A stretch of DNA of 35,428 bases from JAZLJD01 sp045617725 (GTDB lineage: Bacteria > Bacillota > Clostridia > Lachnospirales > Lachnospiraceae), in NCBI GenBank assembly GCA_045617725.1, contig JAZLJD010000026.1, forward strand, positions 1-35,428. Direction: 5' to 3'. Made by a program: the position numbers and the translations under genes. Below, piece by piece: positions 5,163-14,074 of this stretch. The notes under the pieces were generated by a model. It did not search any database and was not told the DNA's origin. It saw only the letters and a list, made by a program, of their open reading frames with translations. Each line of letters opens with the position of its first letter. Position 1 is the first letter of the stretch.

Positions 5163-7274
5163 TTATACCTCAAACAGCAGGTCGGAGTATACCGGGAACG
5201 GCCAGTCCTCACGATCTACCATGGTTTCGAGACGATCGGCGGGAGCACGAAGGCTGACCATGTGCGGTGCCACGTTCTCGTAGAAGTAAAAGGCCTTCTC
5301 TTTATTACCGGAAATGGTCTGGCCCTTCTTCAATACATCGGCCAGAGCATCGCGTGACTTTTTAAGCTCTGCAAGCTCTTCGTTGAGTCCCTGCAAAAGC
5401 TGACGCTGAACGGTCGTGTCCATATGAAGGGCATCCAGCTTGAGGACGGAATCGGCAACCTTGGTGCTGTAACGGATAACCGCCGGCATAATCTGGCGAT
5501 CCGTCATGTCAAGCATCGTGCGGGCCTCAATATTGACGGTCTTGGAATAGATTTCGTATTCGATTTCGGCACGGGAAAGGAGTTCCGATCTTGTAAAGAT
5601 ACCGAATTTCTCGAACAGTGCGATAGACTGCTCGCTGCGGATTGCGTCAATGGACTCAACCATGCTCTTTAAATTCGGCAAGCCGCGACGTTCTGCTTCC
5701 TTAACCCATTCCTCCGAATAACCGTCACCGCTGAAAATGATTCTCTGGTGGTCGGTATAGTATTCCTTGATGATATCATGGATGGCAATTTCCTTCTCTT
5801 CGGCCGCTTCAATGCGATCGGCCGCCTCACAAAAAGCCTCAGCCACAATGGCGTTGAGTACCGTATTGGGAAGGCCGATGGAATCGGAAGAACCCACGGA
5901 ACGGAACTCAAATTTATTACCAGTAAAAGCAAAAGGAGAAGTACGGTTACGGTCCGTCGCATCAATCTCAAAATCAGGCACAAACGAAACACCGGTCGCC
6001 AGGGTTCCCTTTTCCTTGCAGGAGGTAGCTTCGCCGGTCTCTACAAGCTGACGAACCACATCCTCAAGCTGTTCTCCGAGGAATACGGATATAATAGCCG
6101 GAGGTGCCTCGGCAGCTCCCAGTCTCTGATCGTTACCAACATCAGCCGCACTCATGCGAAGCAGGTCCGCATGGGTATCCACTGCCTTCAGGATACATGC
6201 CAGAACCAAAAGGAACTGAACATTCTCATTCGGAGAAATGCCGGGATCCAAAAGATTCACGCCATTGTCCGTACAGATGGACCAGTTGTTGTGTTTACCG
6301 GAACCGTTCACACCCGCGAACGGCTTCTCATGCAGAAGGCAGGCCAGATCGTGACGATAAGCAACCTTCTTCATAACCTCCATCATAAGCTGGTTATGAT
6401 CGGTGGCAACATTGGCGGTTTCGTAAATGGGAGCCAATTCGTGCTGCGCGGGAGCGGCTTCGTTGTGCTGCGTTTTGGCCGTAACGCCCAGCTTCCAAAG
6501 CTCCACATTAATGTCATTCATATAAGCACCGATACGCTCGGGAATGGTTCCGAAGTAATGATCCTCCATCTCCTGTCCCTTCGGAGCCGGTGCGCCGAAT
6601 AAAGTACGACCTGCAAAAATCAAATCCATACGCTGGTCGTAATTGAATTTGTCTACAATGAAATATTCCTGCTCTGCACCAACCGAAGGAACTACCTTCG
6701 TAGCTTCCGTATTACCGAAAATACGAACGATACGGAGCGCCTGCTCGGAAATCGCTTCCATGGAGCGAAGCAGCGGGGTCTTTTTGTCCAGAGCCTCGCC
6801 GGTATAGGAACAGAATGCCGTGGGGATGCAAAGAATCACACCGGTCGCATCCTCTTTCAGGAAGGCCGGAGAAGTAATATCCCATGCTGTATACCCACGA
6901 GCCTCAAAGGTGGAACGAAGGCCACCCGAGGGGAAGGACGAAGCATCCGGCTCACCCTTGATGAGCTCCTTGCCGGAGAACTCCAGAATCATCTTACCTT
7001 CCTTGTTCGGATGGGTAATAAAGGAATCATGCTTTTCGGCCGTAATACCGGTAAGCGGCTGGAACCAGTGACTGTAGTGGGTTGCACCGTGCTCAATTGC
7101 CCAATCCTTCATGGCACCTGCAACTGCATCGGCTGCTTTTTTGCTCAGCTCGCCGCCATGCTCCATAATGCTTGTAACCTCGGCAAAAATTTCGGAAGCC
7201 AGACGCTCCTTCATCTTGCCCAGGGTGAAGACATTCTCTCCAAAAATCTTTTCAATATTCGGAATCTCACTCAT
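5163..7274 (-). CDS. glnN: Glutamine synthetase type III
   Basis: A 703-aa enzyme, the length typical of GSIII, which joins ammonia and glutamate with ATP. Family markers are the N-terminal stretch SHWFQPLTG...KHDSFI, the metal/glutamate site GAEQEYFIVD, NEAAPAQHELAPIYE, the loop NGSGKHNNW, and NRTSPFAFTGNKFEFRSVGS. It is unrelated in length to the 440-470-residue GSI. The start has AGAGG about 9 nt upstream and overlaps the end of the trhP gene by 8 bp, so translation is probably coupled. The terminator at 5096-5136 ends the operon. Placing glutamine synthesis last in a tRNA-modification and RNA-decay operon is unusual. No nitrogen-regulatory site was seen nearby. Confidence 0.96.
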   Translation of the reverse strand: MSEIPNIEKIFGENVFTLGKMKERLASEIFAEVTSIMEHGGELSKKAADAVAGAMKDWAIEHGATHYSHWFQPLTGITAEKHDSFITHPNKEGKMILEFSGKELIKGEPDASSFPSGGLRSTFEARGYTAWDITSPAFLKEDATGVILCIPTAFCSYTGEALDKKTPLLRSMEAISEQALRIVRIFGNTEATKVVPSVGAEQEYFIVDKFNYDQRMDLIFAGRTLFGAPAPKGQEMEDHYFGTIPERIGAYMNDINVELWKLGVTAKTQHNEAAPAQHELAPIYETANVATDHNQLMMEVMKKVAYRHDLACLLHEKPFAGVNGSGKHNNWSICTDNGVNLLDPGISPNENVQFLLVLACILKAVDTHADLLRMSAADVGNDQRLGAAEAPPAIISVFLGEQLEDVVRQLVETGEATSCKEKGTLATGVSFVPDFEIDATDRNRTSPFAFTGNKFEFRSVGSSDSIGLPNTVLNAIVAEAFCEAADRIEAAEEKEIAIHDIIKEYYTDHQRIIFSGDGYSEEWVKEAERRGLPNLKSMVESIDAIRSEQSIALFEKFGIFTRSELLSRAEIEYEIYSKTVNIEARTMLDMTDRQIMPAVIRYSTKVADSVLKLDALHMDTTVQRQLLQGLNEELAELKKSRDALADVLKKGQTISGNKEKAFYFYENVAPHMVSLRAPADRLETMVDREDWPFPVYSDLLFEV

Positions 7275-8511
7275 CGCATGAACCTCTCATTCTTAAGATG
7301 TCGTAAGTTTCAAAATCATCCGCCAGTTTCACATGCAGTTCCTGTTGCGGATGTGGTGCACTGTCCATAGCATTGCCCTCGGAATCCGTGATTCCCAAGA
7401 CCTTCGTTAATACATTCGTACCGTCCGGTTTCATAATTTCAATCGTGTCGCCTGCGAAAAATTTATTCCGCTGGGTAATCACGGCACAGCCATCCAAATC
7501 GCGGGCTTCAATATAACCTAAGTAGATATACTCATTGATGTATGTGTTGCTGTCGTATACCTGCGAATCCTCGGAAGGCTTGCCAAAGTAGAAGCCTGTA
7601 CAGAAACGGCGGTAGGTGCACTTGGCTATTTCCTCATGATAAAAGGGAATTCTCTTTTTGTAAAGGTCCGGAGAAGTAAAATAATCATCAATGGCCATTC
7701 GATACGTGCGAGCCACCGTTGCCACATAAAGTGCGGTTTTCATGCGCCCCTCGATTTTGAAACTGTTGATGCCGGCCTCCACAAGCTCCGGAATGTGCTC
7801 AATCATGCACAAATCCTTGGAGTTAAAAATATAGGTGCCACGTTCATTCTCAAAAACGGGGAAGTACTCTCCCGGTCTCGTTTCTTCCACAACGGAATAC
7901 TTCCAGCGGCAGGGATGCGTGCAGGCTCCCTGATTCGCATCACGGCCCACAAAGAAATTGGAAAGCAGGCAGCGTCCGGAATAGGAAATGCACATGGCTC
8001 CATGCACAAAGGACTCAATCTCCATCTCCTCGGGGATCCGTTCCCGTATCTCTTTAAGCTCCGCAAGGGACAGCTCCCTGGCAGAAACTACTCTTTTGGC
8101 TCCCAGGTCCCACCAGAATTTGTAGGTCTGATAGTTGGTATTATTGGCCTGCGTTGAAATATGAATTTCAATCTCGGGACAAATCTCCCGGGCCAGCGTA
8201 AACATACCGGGGTCCGAAATAATAAGTGCATCCGGCTTAATTTCCTTAAGCTCCGCAAAATACTCCCTTGCCCCGGCAAGGTCGTCGTTATGAGCCAGAA
8301 TATTCGCAGTCACATACACCTTCACGCCTCTTTCATGCGCAAAAGCAATCGCCTCACGCATCTCCCCGGGGCCGAAGTTCTTGGCCTTGGCACGAAGTCC
8401 GAACGCCTCACCACCGATATATACGGCATCTGCACCATAGATGACCGCGGTCTTAAAAACCTCTAAGCTTCCTGCCGGAACCAGTAGCTCCGGTTTCTTC
8501 AAAATCGTCAT
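7267..8511 (-). CDS. trhP: Peptidase U32 family protein, probable tRNA hydroxylation protein TrhP
   Basis: A 414-aa U32-family protein. It starts with the family phrase PELLVPAGSLEVFKTAV...GADAVYIGG and carries ESFVHGAMCISYSGRCLLS and a cysteine-bearing THPCRW motif. Despite the 'peptidase' name, characterised members (TrhP of E. coli and Bacillus) take part in prephenate-dependent 5-hydroxylation of uridine 34 in tRNA. That role is strongly suggested here because the gene directly follows the TrmR-like methyltransferase that uses this product. AGGAG lies 8 nt before the ATG, within the end of trmR. Bacillus has two adjacent copies (yrrN, yrrO); only one is seen here. It overlaps glnN by 8 bp. 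Confidence 0.88.
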   Translation of the reverse strand: MTILKKPELLVPAGSLEVFKTAVIYGADAVYIGGEAFGLRAKAKNFGPGEMREAIAFAHERGVKVYVTANILAHNDDLAGAREYFAELKEIKPDALIISDPGMFTLAREICPEIEIHISTQANNTNYQTYKFWWDLGAKRVVSARELSLAELKEIRERIPEEMEIESFVHGAMCISYSGRCLLSNFFVGRDANQGACTHPCRWKYSVVEETRPGEYFPVFENERGTYIFNSKDLCMIEHIPELVEAGINSFKIEGRMKTALYVATVARTYRMAIDDYFTSPDLYKKRIPFYHEEIAKCTYRRFCTGFYFGKPSEDSQVYDSNTYINEYIYLGYIEARDLDGCAVITQRNKFFAGDTIEIMKPDGTNVLTKVLGITDSEGNAMDSAPHPQQELHVKLADDFETYDILRMRGSCDE

Positions 8512-8520
8512 ATCCTGCTC

Positions 8521-9162
8521 CTACTTTTTATAACTGATCGTAACGCCGTCGCCCACCGGAAGGATTACGGTATCAAAATCCGGGTACTGCTTCAGTGCGC
8601 TCAGATAATCCCGCATACGATTGTGAATCGTGCGGTTACGACGGGTTACAACATATTTCGATTCCAAAATTTCGCCGCCCTTAAGGACATTGTCGGTAAC
8701 CAATATGCCCTGCGGGTTCAAAAGTCTCTTTATCTCAGGCAAAAAATGAATGTATTGCCCCTTGGCCGCATCCATAAAGATAAAGTCATAGCCGTCCTTC
8801 AGTTCCCTAAGGATGTCGGTAGCATCTCCCTCAAGCAGCGTAATGTCCTCTTCGGCGCCCGCTCTCTTAAAATTCTCACGTGCCACCGGGATACGCGGCT
8901 CGTACTTTTCGATGGTGGTAATATGGCATCCCTTCGGTGCATATTCATGCATCAGAAGTGCGGAAAATCCGGTCGCACATCCAACCTCCAAAATGGAAGA
9001 GGGATGATAGCTGACTACCAAAAAACGCAAAAGCCCTTGCATATCCTTTCGGATAATGGGAACGAATCCCGCAAGAGCCTCCTGTTCAATCGTATTCAAA
9101 AAGTCTGAATTGCCTTTGTCAAAAGAATTGATAAAGGTCGACATTCTTTCATCCTGAATCAT
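8521..9162 (-). CDS. trmR: tRNA 5-hydroxyuridine methyltransferase (TrmR-like O-methyltransferase)
   Basis: A 213-aa SAM-dependent methyltransferase of the catechol-O-methyltransferase-like class. The SAM-binding loop is EVGCATGFSALLM, with the acidic TTIEKYEP after it and DFIFMDAAKGQY for metal and catalysis. TrmR (YrrM) of Bacillus methylates 5-hydroxyuridine 34 to 5-methoxyuridine in tRNA. The order mltG-like, trmR, trhP matches yrrL-yrrM-yrrN of Bacillus, so this is more likely than a small-molecule methyltransferase. AGGAG with an 8-nt spacer supports the start. The gene follows the MltG-like stop by 3 bp. Confidence 0.88.
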   Translation of the reverse strand: MIQDERMSTFINSFDKGNSDFLNTIEQEALAGFVPIIRKDMQGLLRFLVVSYHPSSILEVGCATGFSALLMHEYAPKGCHITTIEKYEPRIPVARENFKRAGAEEDITLLEGDATDILRELKDGYDFIFMDAAKGQYIHFLPEIKRLLNPQGILVTDNVLKGGEILESKYVVTRRNRTIHNRMRDYLSALKQYPDFDTVILPVGDGVTISYKK

Positions 9163-9165
9163 CTG

Positions 9166-9528
9166 CTATTCTCCTGACATAACCGCCATCATCTCATAAG
9201 GAGTCATGGACGTATTAAGGGTATAAATGCCCGGCTTAATGGTCTTGGCGTAGGAAGAGCAGGTGAGCTGAATGCCGAAAAGACGTGCATTCCGAACCAG
9301 TTCGTTTTCGGCAAGAATCGCCCCGATTTCACCGGCTCCCTTGCCTTCCACAATGGCAACACGGACATCGCGGCCCGGTGCCTCCTCCATTGCGGTGTCG
9401 GCAAAAATGCGATAACCGACATCATACGCTTTTACACTATAACGGTATACATAGACGGCGAGTACTACCACAACGGTAATCTTAATGATGGTCCATAAGG
9501 TAGCACCGATTGCCTGTTTCCATTCCAT
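9166..9528 (-). CDS. Short MltG/YceG-like membrane protein lacking the catalytic domain
   Basis: A 120-aa protein with one N-terminal membrane helix (about residues 10-29, TLWTIIKITVVVVLAVYVY) and an outer part matching the N-terminal region of MltG: VRVAIVEGKGAGEIGAILAENELVRNARLFGIQ..., then IKPGIYTLNTSMTPYEMMAVMSGE. Full MltG, an endolytic transglycosylase that ends glycan strands, is about 350 residues with a catalytic glutamate further on. That domain is absent and no continuation is seen downstream, where trmR begins 3 bp later. AAAGGAG precedes the ATG. It sits where Bacillus has yrrL (mltG), so it is probably a reduced, non-enzymatic form. Confidence 0.82.
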   Translation of the reverse strand: MEWKQAIGATLWTIIKITVVVVLAVYVYRYSVKAYDVGYRIFADTAMEEAPGRDVRVAIVEGKGAGEIGAILAENELVRNARLFGIQLTCSSYAKTIKPGIYTLNTSMTPYEMMAVMSGE

Positions 9529-9540
9529 TTTGTTACTCCT

Positions 9541-9870
9541 TTAATTAAAATCCACACCTTCCAGAATCTGTGTCTGTAAGGTTTGAACCAACCTGCAAAA
9601 GGACGTTTCCGCATTAAAGAAACGTACCATATCGCTGTCCGCGAAAACATCCGCGTACTTCTCGTGCATTCTCTCGTCCAGATTGAAAAGTTCTTCCGTG
9701 TTATTATCCTTAAGCTGCGCCGCAAAAAGTTCGTGGCGGTATTCATCCAGCCGTTCCCGCTTCTTTGGCTGTTCGTCAATCCGTCGTCGGGCCTCTGCAT
9801 ATTCAAGGTATTCTTCCGTCTCCTGAAGAATTTTGACACAATGCGTAACGATCGGTGATATATCAGTCAT
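9541..9870 (-). CDS. YlbF/YmcA family protein
   Basis: A 109-aa helical protein of the YlbF/YmcA (Com_YlbF) family. In Bacillus its relatives form the Y-complex that modulates RNase Y and affects competence, sporulation and biofilm. Family traits are the two long helices around EEYLEYAEARRRIDEQPK and LDEYRHELFAAQLK, then the C-terminal FNAETSFCRLVQTLQTQI. AGGAG with a 9-nt spacer precedes the ATG. Lying next to an RNase J gene makes an RNA-decay accessory role plausible here too. Confidence 0.85.
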   Translation of the reverse strand: MTDISPIVTHCVKILQETEEYLEYAEARRRIDEQPKKRERLDEYRHELFAAQLKDNNTEELFNLDERMHEKYADVFADSDMVRFFNAETSFCRLVQTLQTQILEGVDFN

Positions 9871-9887
9871 AACTTAAGCTCCTAAGT

Positions 9888-11555
9888 TTAGATTTCCTGC
9901 AAAATAACCAGAATCATGGGCTTACGCTTCGTCTTCTTCCAAGCATACTCGGAAAGTAATTCACGAACGCCTCCCTTAACACGACCCCAGTCACTGATTC
10001 CCTCATCTATACAGCCCTGTACGTATTCATAAATCATATCCGCAGCTTCATCCATAAAGGTATCCTTTTCTGTTACATAGGTAAATCCTCTGGAGAAAAT
10101 GTCCGGTCCGGCATACACCTGCGTGAATTCCGGGTCGACTGCCATGACGACAATAATAATGCCGTCCTCGGATAGTTTTTGGCGATCCCTTAAAACCTGA
10201 TTGCCGACATCGCCGACACCCAGGCCGTCCACCATGATACCCTGTGCTTCCACATGATCGACAACCTCCGCATGCTCCTCGGAAATTGCAAGAACATCGC
10301 CGGAATTGATTAACAATACATGCTCACTGTCGTATCCCAAATCCCGGGCGATGGTTGCCGCTGCGATACGGTGCTTATACTCGCCGTGAACGGGGATGAC
10401 ATACTTCGGATGCGTCAATGTATAAATAAGCTTGATTTCCTCGGCGCAGGCGTGTCCGGATACGTGAACATCCTGGAAAATAACCTCGGCGCCCTTTCTA
10501 AACAGCTCGTTGATGACTCTGGTAACTGCCTTCTCATTACCGGGAATCGGATGAGAGGAAAAAATAATGGTATCGCCGGGGCCGATGGAAACTTTCTTGT
10601 GCGTTCCGAGGGCCATACGGCTCAAAGCCGCCATACTCTCGCCCTGGCTTCCGGTCGTAATAAGAACCGTCTTCTCTTCCGGATAATCCTTCAGAAGTTC
10701 GATATCTATAAGGGTGTCCTCCGGAATATTTAAGTATCCCAGTTCCATCGCCGTATTGATGATATTGACCATGCTGCGGCCTTCTACCACAACCTTACGA
10801 CCATACTTGTAAGCGGAATTGATAATCTGTTGCACACGGTCCACGTTCGAAGCAAAGGTCGCAATAATGATACGACGATTCTGATGCTCCATGAACAGAG
10901 AGTCAAAGGTGCGGCCGACCGTCTTCTCCGAAGGCGTAAAGCCGGGACGCTCCGCATTGGTGGAATCACTCAATATCGCCAGCACACCCTGCTCACCCAA
11001 CTGGGCAAACCGCTGCAAGTCAATGGCATCTCCGTAAACCGGCGTGTAATCCACCTTGAAGTCACCGGTATGAACCACGCAACCTGCCGGGCAGGAAATC
11101 GCAAGTGCCGCTGCATCCACGATGGAATGATTGGTCTTGACAAACTCCACCGTAAAATCGCCGAGCGTAATCACGTCGCCAAAAGAAACGACCCTACGCT
11201 CCACAGCATCAAGCATCTCGTGCTCCGCAAGCTTGTGATCGATAATACCGATGGTCAGCTTCGTCGCATAAACGGGAACCGGCAGCTTCTTCAAAATATA
11301 AGGAAGTGCACCGATATGGTCCTCGTGACCGTGCGTAATCACAAATCCCTTAAGCTTGGACCAATTCTCAACCAGATACGTAACATCCGGAATAACCAAA
11401 TCAACGCCCAGCATGTCGTCGTCGGGAAAAATAATACCACAATCAACAACCACAATACTGTCGCCGTACTCAAAAGCAGTAATATTCATTCCAATCTGCT
11501 CAAGACCGCCCAAAGGAATGATTTTCAATCCTGCATCATTATTTACTTTTTTCAA
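9888..11555 (-). CDS. rnj: Ribonuclease J
   Basis: A 555-aa metallo-beta-lactamase/beta-CASP ribonuclease with 5'-exonuclease and endonuclease activity in mRNA decay and rRNA processing. The zinc motif HGHEDH is at 75-80; further landmarks are HTGDFK, SDSTNAERPG, GSQGESMAAL and the C-terminal HVSGHA...HPKYVIPVHGEYKH. Length matches RNase J1/J2. The reading frame begins at a TTG with GGAGG about 11 nt before it, and no in-frame ATG occurs until residue 23, which would cut into the conserved core. The TTG start is therefore accepted. Bacillus has two rnj genes; one is seen here. The gene follows the DUF1292 gene by 6 bp. Confidence 0.96.
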   Translation of the reverse strand: MKKVNNDAGLKIIPLGGLEQIGMNITAFEYGDSIVVVDCGIIFPDDDMLGVDLVIPDVTYLVENWSKLKGFVITHGHEDHIGALPYILKKLPVPVYATKLTIGIIDHKLAEHEMLDAVERRVVSFGDVITLGDFTVEFVKTNHSIVDAAALAISCPAGCVVHTGDFKVDYTPVYGDAIDLQRFAQLGEQGVLAILSDSTNAERPGFTPSEKTVGRTFDSLFMEHQNRRIIIATFASNVDRVQQIINSAYKYGRKVVVEGRSMVNIINTAMELGYLNIPEDTLIDIELLKDYPEEKTVLITTGSQGESMAALSRMALGTHKKVSIGPGDTIIFSSHPIPGNEKAVTRVINELFRKGAEVIFQDVHVSGHACAEEIKLIYTLTHPKYVIPVHGEYKHRIAAATIARDLGYDSEHVLLINSGDVLAISEEHAEVVDHVEAQGIMVDGLGVGDVGNQVLRDRQKLSEDGIIIVVMAVDPEFTQVYAGPDIFSRGFTYVTEKDTFMDEAADMIYEYVQGCIDEGISDWGRVKGGVRELLSEYAWKKTKRKPMILVILQEI

Positions 11556-11561
11556 TTTCTA

Positions 11562-11840
11562 CTATTCCTCCGAATCGCCGCCGGCCTGTAACTCGACATC
11601 TTCAAGCAGATTCTCAAACACGCCCGCTACGGCAGTAAACTCTGCATCGTCGGAAACGATTTCATACAAAGCTTCCTCGTCTCCCTGTGCAGATAAATCT
11701 TTTAAAATAAGTGCCGTGGCATCCTCCTCTTCGGAATCGGCCACTAAAATATAATTCACGCCACCCAGCGTGGTTTGTTCCAATACGTAAAATTCGACTT
11801 CTGTTCCGTCCCCGTTTGGACAAAAAGTAATCTTCTCCAT
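11562..11840 (-). CDS. DUF1292 (YrzB) family protein
   Basis: A 92-aa very acidic protein. It shows the DUF1292 pattern: a first strand ending in EVEFYVLEQTTLGGVNYILVAD, an EEEDATALILKD segment, then DEEALYEIVSDDAEFTAVAGVFENLLED. In Firmicutes this family nearly always follows ruvX, as it does here, but its function is unknown. AGGATTGAG precedes the ATG. Confidence 0.9.
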   Translation of the reverse strand: MEKITFCPNGDGTEVEFYVLEQTTLGGVNYILVADSEEEDATALILKDLSAQGDEEALYEIVSDDAEFTAVAGVFENLLEDVELQAGGDSEE

Positions 11841-11855
11841 AAACTCAATCCTGTC

Positions 11856-12290
11856 TTATGCTCGCGGAAGACTATCCAAATATCCCTGCAGAATCAGCAT
11901 CGCCGCGATTTCATCCACATACTCGTGGCGATCCTCGCGACGCACGCCGGTCTCCATCATAACGCGGTCCGCGGCAACCGTTGTAAGCCGCTCATCCCAC
12001 ATATGAATCGGAAGATTCGTACGTCTTTCAAGCATCTCCTTAAATTCCATTGTTTTCTGAACACGCTCGCCTTCGGTACCGTTCATATTTTTAGGAAGGC
12101 CCAAAACAATCTCGCCCACCTCGTACTCAGCGATCAGTTCTTCAATCCGTGCGCAGGTCCTGCGCAGCTTGTTCTCCTGCTCACGGCGAATGATTTCTTT
12201 ACCCTGTGCAGTAATTAACAAGGGGTCACTGATTGCGACTCCAACGGTCTTAGAGCCAAAATCCAACCCCATTATTCTCTGTGTAGCCAC
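11856..12290 (-). CDS. ruvX: Holliday junction resolvase RuvX (YqgF)
   Basis: A 144-aa RNase H-fold protein of the YqgF family, linked to Holliday junction resolution and, in some bacteria, 16S rRNA 5'-end processing. Catalytic landmarks in order are GLDFGSKTVGVAISD, the strand IVLGLPKNMNGTEG, WDERLTT, and DEIAAMLILQGYLD. The first codon is GTG, set 8-9 nt after GGAG, which lies in the last codons of ireB; the next in-frame ATG would remove most of the first strand. The ireB stop is 2 bp upstream. Confidence 0.93.
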   Translation of the reverse strand: MATQRIMGLDFGSKTVGVAISDPLLITAQGKEIIRREQENKLRRTCARIEELIAEYEVGEIVLGLPKNMNGTEGERVQKTMEFKEMLERRTNLPIHMWDERLTTVAADRVMMETGVRREDRHEYVDEIAAMLILQGYLDSLPRA

Positions 12291-12292
12291 TA

Positions 12293-12559
12293 CTATTTCT
12301 CCAGATTATTATTCTTAATGTACTCGCGAAGCATCTCCTCCACGAGCTCATCCCGCTCAACCTTCATAATCAGACTGCGTGCTCCCATGTGGCTGGTGAT
12401 ATATGTAGGATCACCGCTCATGATATATCCGACAATCTGGTCAACCGGATTATAACCCTTTTCCATAAGTGCAGTATAAACGGTGGAAAGAACAACCTTC
12501 ACTGCAGTTTCGGTTTGTGTTTCGACATTAAAGTACTGTGTATGTGACAAATCCTGCAT
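12293..12559 (-). CDS. ireB: IreB family regulatory phosphoprotein (UPF0297)
   Basis: An 88-aa protein of the IreB/YrzL family. In Enterococcus, IreB is phosphorylated by the PASTA kinase IreK and influences cephalosporin tolerance. Family blocks are KGYNPVDQIVGYIMSGDPTYITSH, GARSLIMKVERDELVEEML and a threonine-rich N terminus (VETQTETAVK), where family members are phosphorylated. The order ireB-ruvX-DUF1292 is the standard Firmicutes arrangement. GGAGG and a nearer AAGGG lie before the ATG. No PASTA kinase gene is in the window. Confidence 0.92.
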   Translation of the reverse strand: MQDLSHTQYFNVETQTETAVKVVLSTVYTALMEKGYNPVDQIVGYIMSGDPTYITSHMGARSLIMKVERDELVEEMLREYIKNNNLEK

Positions 12560-12610
12560 CCCTTATGATAACCTCCATGTACCTTCAAAAAACTCTGATA
12601 CTAGTTTATA

Positions 12611-13969
12611 TTATCCTAAATCCTCCTTGATTTCAAGGCAAAAGACAATCTCCTCCGTCAGCATACGTACGCCTTTCGCCCGTACAAAGGCACCTCTCAA
12701 ATCCTTCCGGGAGGAAACTGCAGCCAGTACGTACTGCGGCGTATGACCCACCCAGTAACGCTGTCCGTCTATTTCCTTTTCTTCCTCAACAAGGATCTCC
12801 ACTTCCCTGCCGATCCACTGCTCGCGATATGCAAGGCTCATCCGCCGCTCCATCTCAAGGAGCTCGTCACTGCGGCGCTCGCTTATGTCGGAAGGCACCT
12901 GACCGTCCATCCGGTCTGCGAGGGTACCCTTTCTTCGGGAATAGCGGAAAATATGCATTTCAAAGAAATTCACCTCTGAAAGGAAGGCCTTCGAGGCTGC
13001 AAATTCTGCCTCCGTCTCCCCCGGGAACGCCACAATTACATCCGTGGTAATCGCAGGATCCGCGAAGTATTTACGCAAAACACGCACGCCCTCTAAGTAT
13101 TCCAAAGGCGTATAATGCCGGTTCATACGACGAAGCGTTTCGGCACAGCCGCTCTGCAACGACAAATGGAAATGCGGGCACACGGAAGGCACGCTCGAAA
13201 GCTCCCGTGCAAATTCCTCCGTCACAATGCGGGGTTCCAGCGAGCCGAGGCGGATTCTCCTAACCCCGGGAAGTGCATCAATCTTGCGAATCAAGGCAAG
13301 AAGCGGTCCGCCGGAAAGTTGCATCACTCCGGCATTCTGCGGCGCACCGTACGAGCTTAAATGGATTCCGGTCAGAATAAACTCGTGATAGCCGCGCTCT
13401 GTAAGCCGCGCAATTTCAGTAAGAATCTCCTCCTCCGCACGCGAGCGGATTCGGCCGCGCATATACGGGATAATACAATAGGTACAGAACTGGTTGCAGC
13501 CGTCCTGAATCTTAACATACGCCCTTGTATGCTCCGTCTGCGACAGAAGCAGCATCTTTTCGCATTCCTTTTCAGCTGCGATGTCGTCAATCCGGTAGAT
13601 GCACTCCGGCTGACCGCCCTCCTTCTGTGCCAAAAACGATACAATGAGGTCCGGGAGTTCGGCCTTATGGTTATTTCCGACCGCAATATCGACACCCACC
13701 TCGCGGAGGACTTCCCTGCTCTGCCCCTGCACATAGCAACCGGTCGCAGCAATCACGGCCTCCGGGTTTTCCTTTTTGGCACGGTGCAGCATCTGGCGGC
13801 TCTTTCGATCCGCAATATTGGTCACGGAACAGGTGTTTATAATGTAGACATCTGCGCGTTTTGAAAAGGGTACAACAAGGAAACCGCGCGCTGTCATTTC
13901 CTGCGTCAGATAGTCCGTTTCATATGAATTTACCTTACATCCAAGGTTGTGAAATGCTACTGTTTTCAT
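12611..13969 (-). CDS. mtaB: tRNA t6A37 methylthiotransferase MtaB
   Basis: A 452-aa radical-SAM methylthiotransferase that turns t6A37 into ms2t6A in tRNA. The N-terminal cluster cysteines lie in NLGCKVN, NTCSVTN and ATGCYVQ; the radical-SAM site is GCNQFCTYCIIPYMRGRIRSR; the C terminus looks like a TRAM RNA-binding domain (from about IGREVEILVEEEKE). The start HNLGCKVNSYETD is diagnostic of MtaB rather than MiaB. It is the first gene of the long minus-strand run down to glnN. AGGAAA precedes the ATG. Its start is only 2 bp from the -35 box of the divergent HPr-like gene, so the two promoters must overlap. Confidence 0.95.
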   Translation of the reverse strand: MKTVAFHNLGCKVNSYETDYLTQEMTARGFLVVPFSKRADVYIINTCSVTNIADRKSRQMLHRAKKENPEAVIAATGCYVQGQSREVLREVGVDIAVGNNHKAELPDLIVSFLAQKEGGQPECIYRIDDIAAEKECEKMLLLSQTEHTRAYVKIQDGCNQFCTYCIIPYMRGRIRSRAEEEILTEIARLTERGYHEFILTGIHLSSYGAPQNAGVMQLSGGPLLALIRKIDALPGVRRIRLGSLEPRIVTEEFARELSSVPSVCPHFHLSLQSGCAETLRRMNRHYTPLEYLEGVRVLRKYFADPAITTDVIVAFPGETEAEFAASKAFLSEVNFFEMHIFRYSRRKGTLADRMDGQVPSDISERRSDELLEMERRMSLAYREQWIGREVEILVEEEKEIDGQRYWVGHTPQYVLAAVSSRKDLRGAFVRAKGVRMLTEEIVFCLEIKEDLG

Positions 13970-13971
13970 TG

Positions 13972-14000
13972 TTGACTTTTCCTATTTTCCCATATAATAT
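13972..14000 (+). promoter_or_regulatory. Strong promoter of the HPr-like gene
   Basis: TTGACT at 13972-13977 with TATAAT at 13993-13998 (15-bp spacer) or TAATAT at 13995-14000 (17-bp spacer). The leader to the ATG is about 70 nt and includes a GCTGTTTTCAACAGC inverted repeat near 14021-14035. Confidence 0.65.
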
Positions 14001-14074
14001 GTGAAGTGAGAACAGTGGAGCTGTTTTCAACAGCAGTGCTGTTTGTACTACTTTCTTTAGGAGGATTGAGATTT

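Noticed and set aside
5748..6602. 284-aa plus-strand open frame
   Set aside because: Opposite the conserved glutamine synthetase; no recognisable domain.
14006..14074. Longer start for the HPr-like protein
   Set aside because: No ribosome binding site; the region includes the leader downstream of the promoter, and AGGAGG favours 14075.
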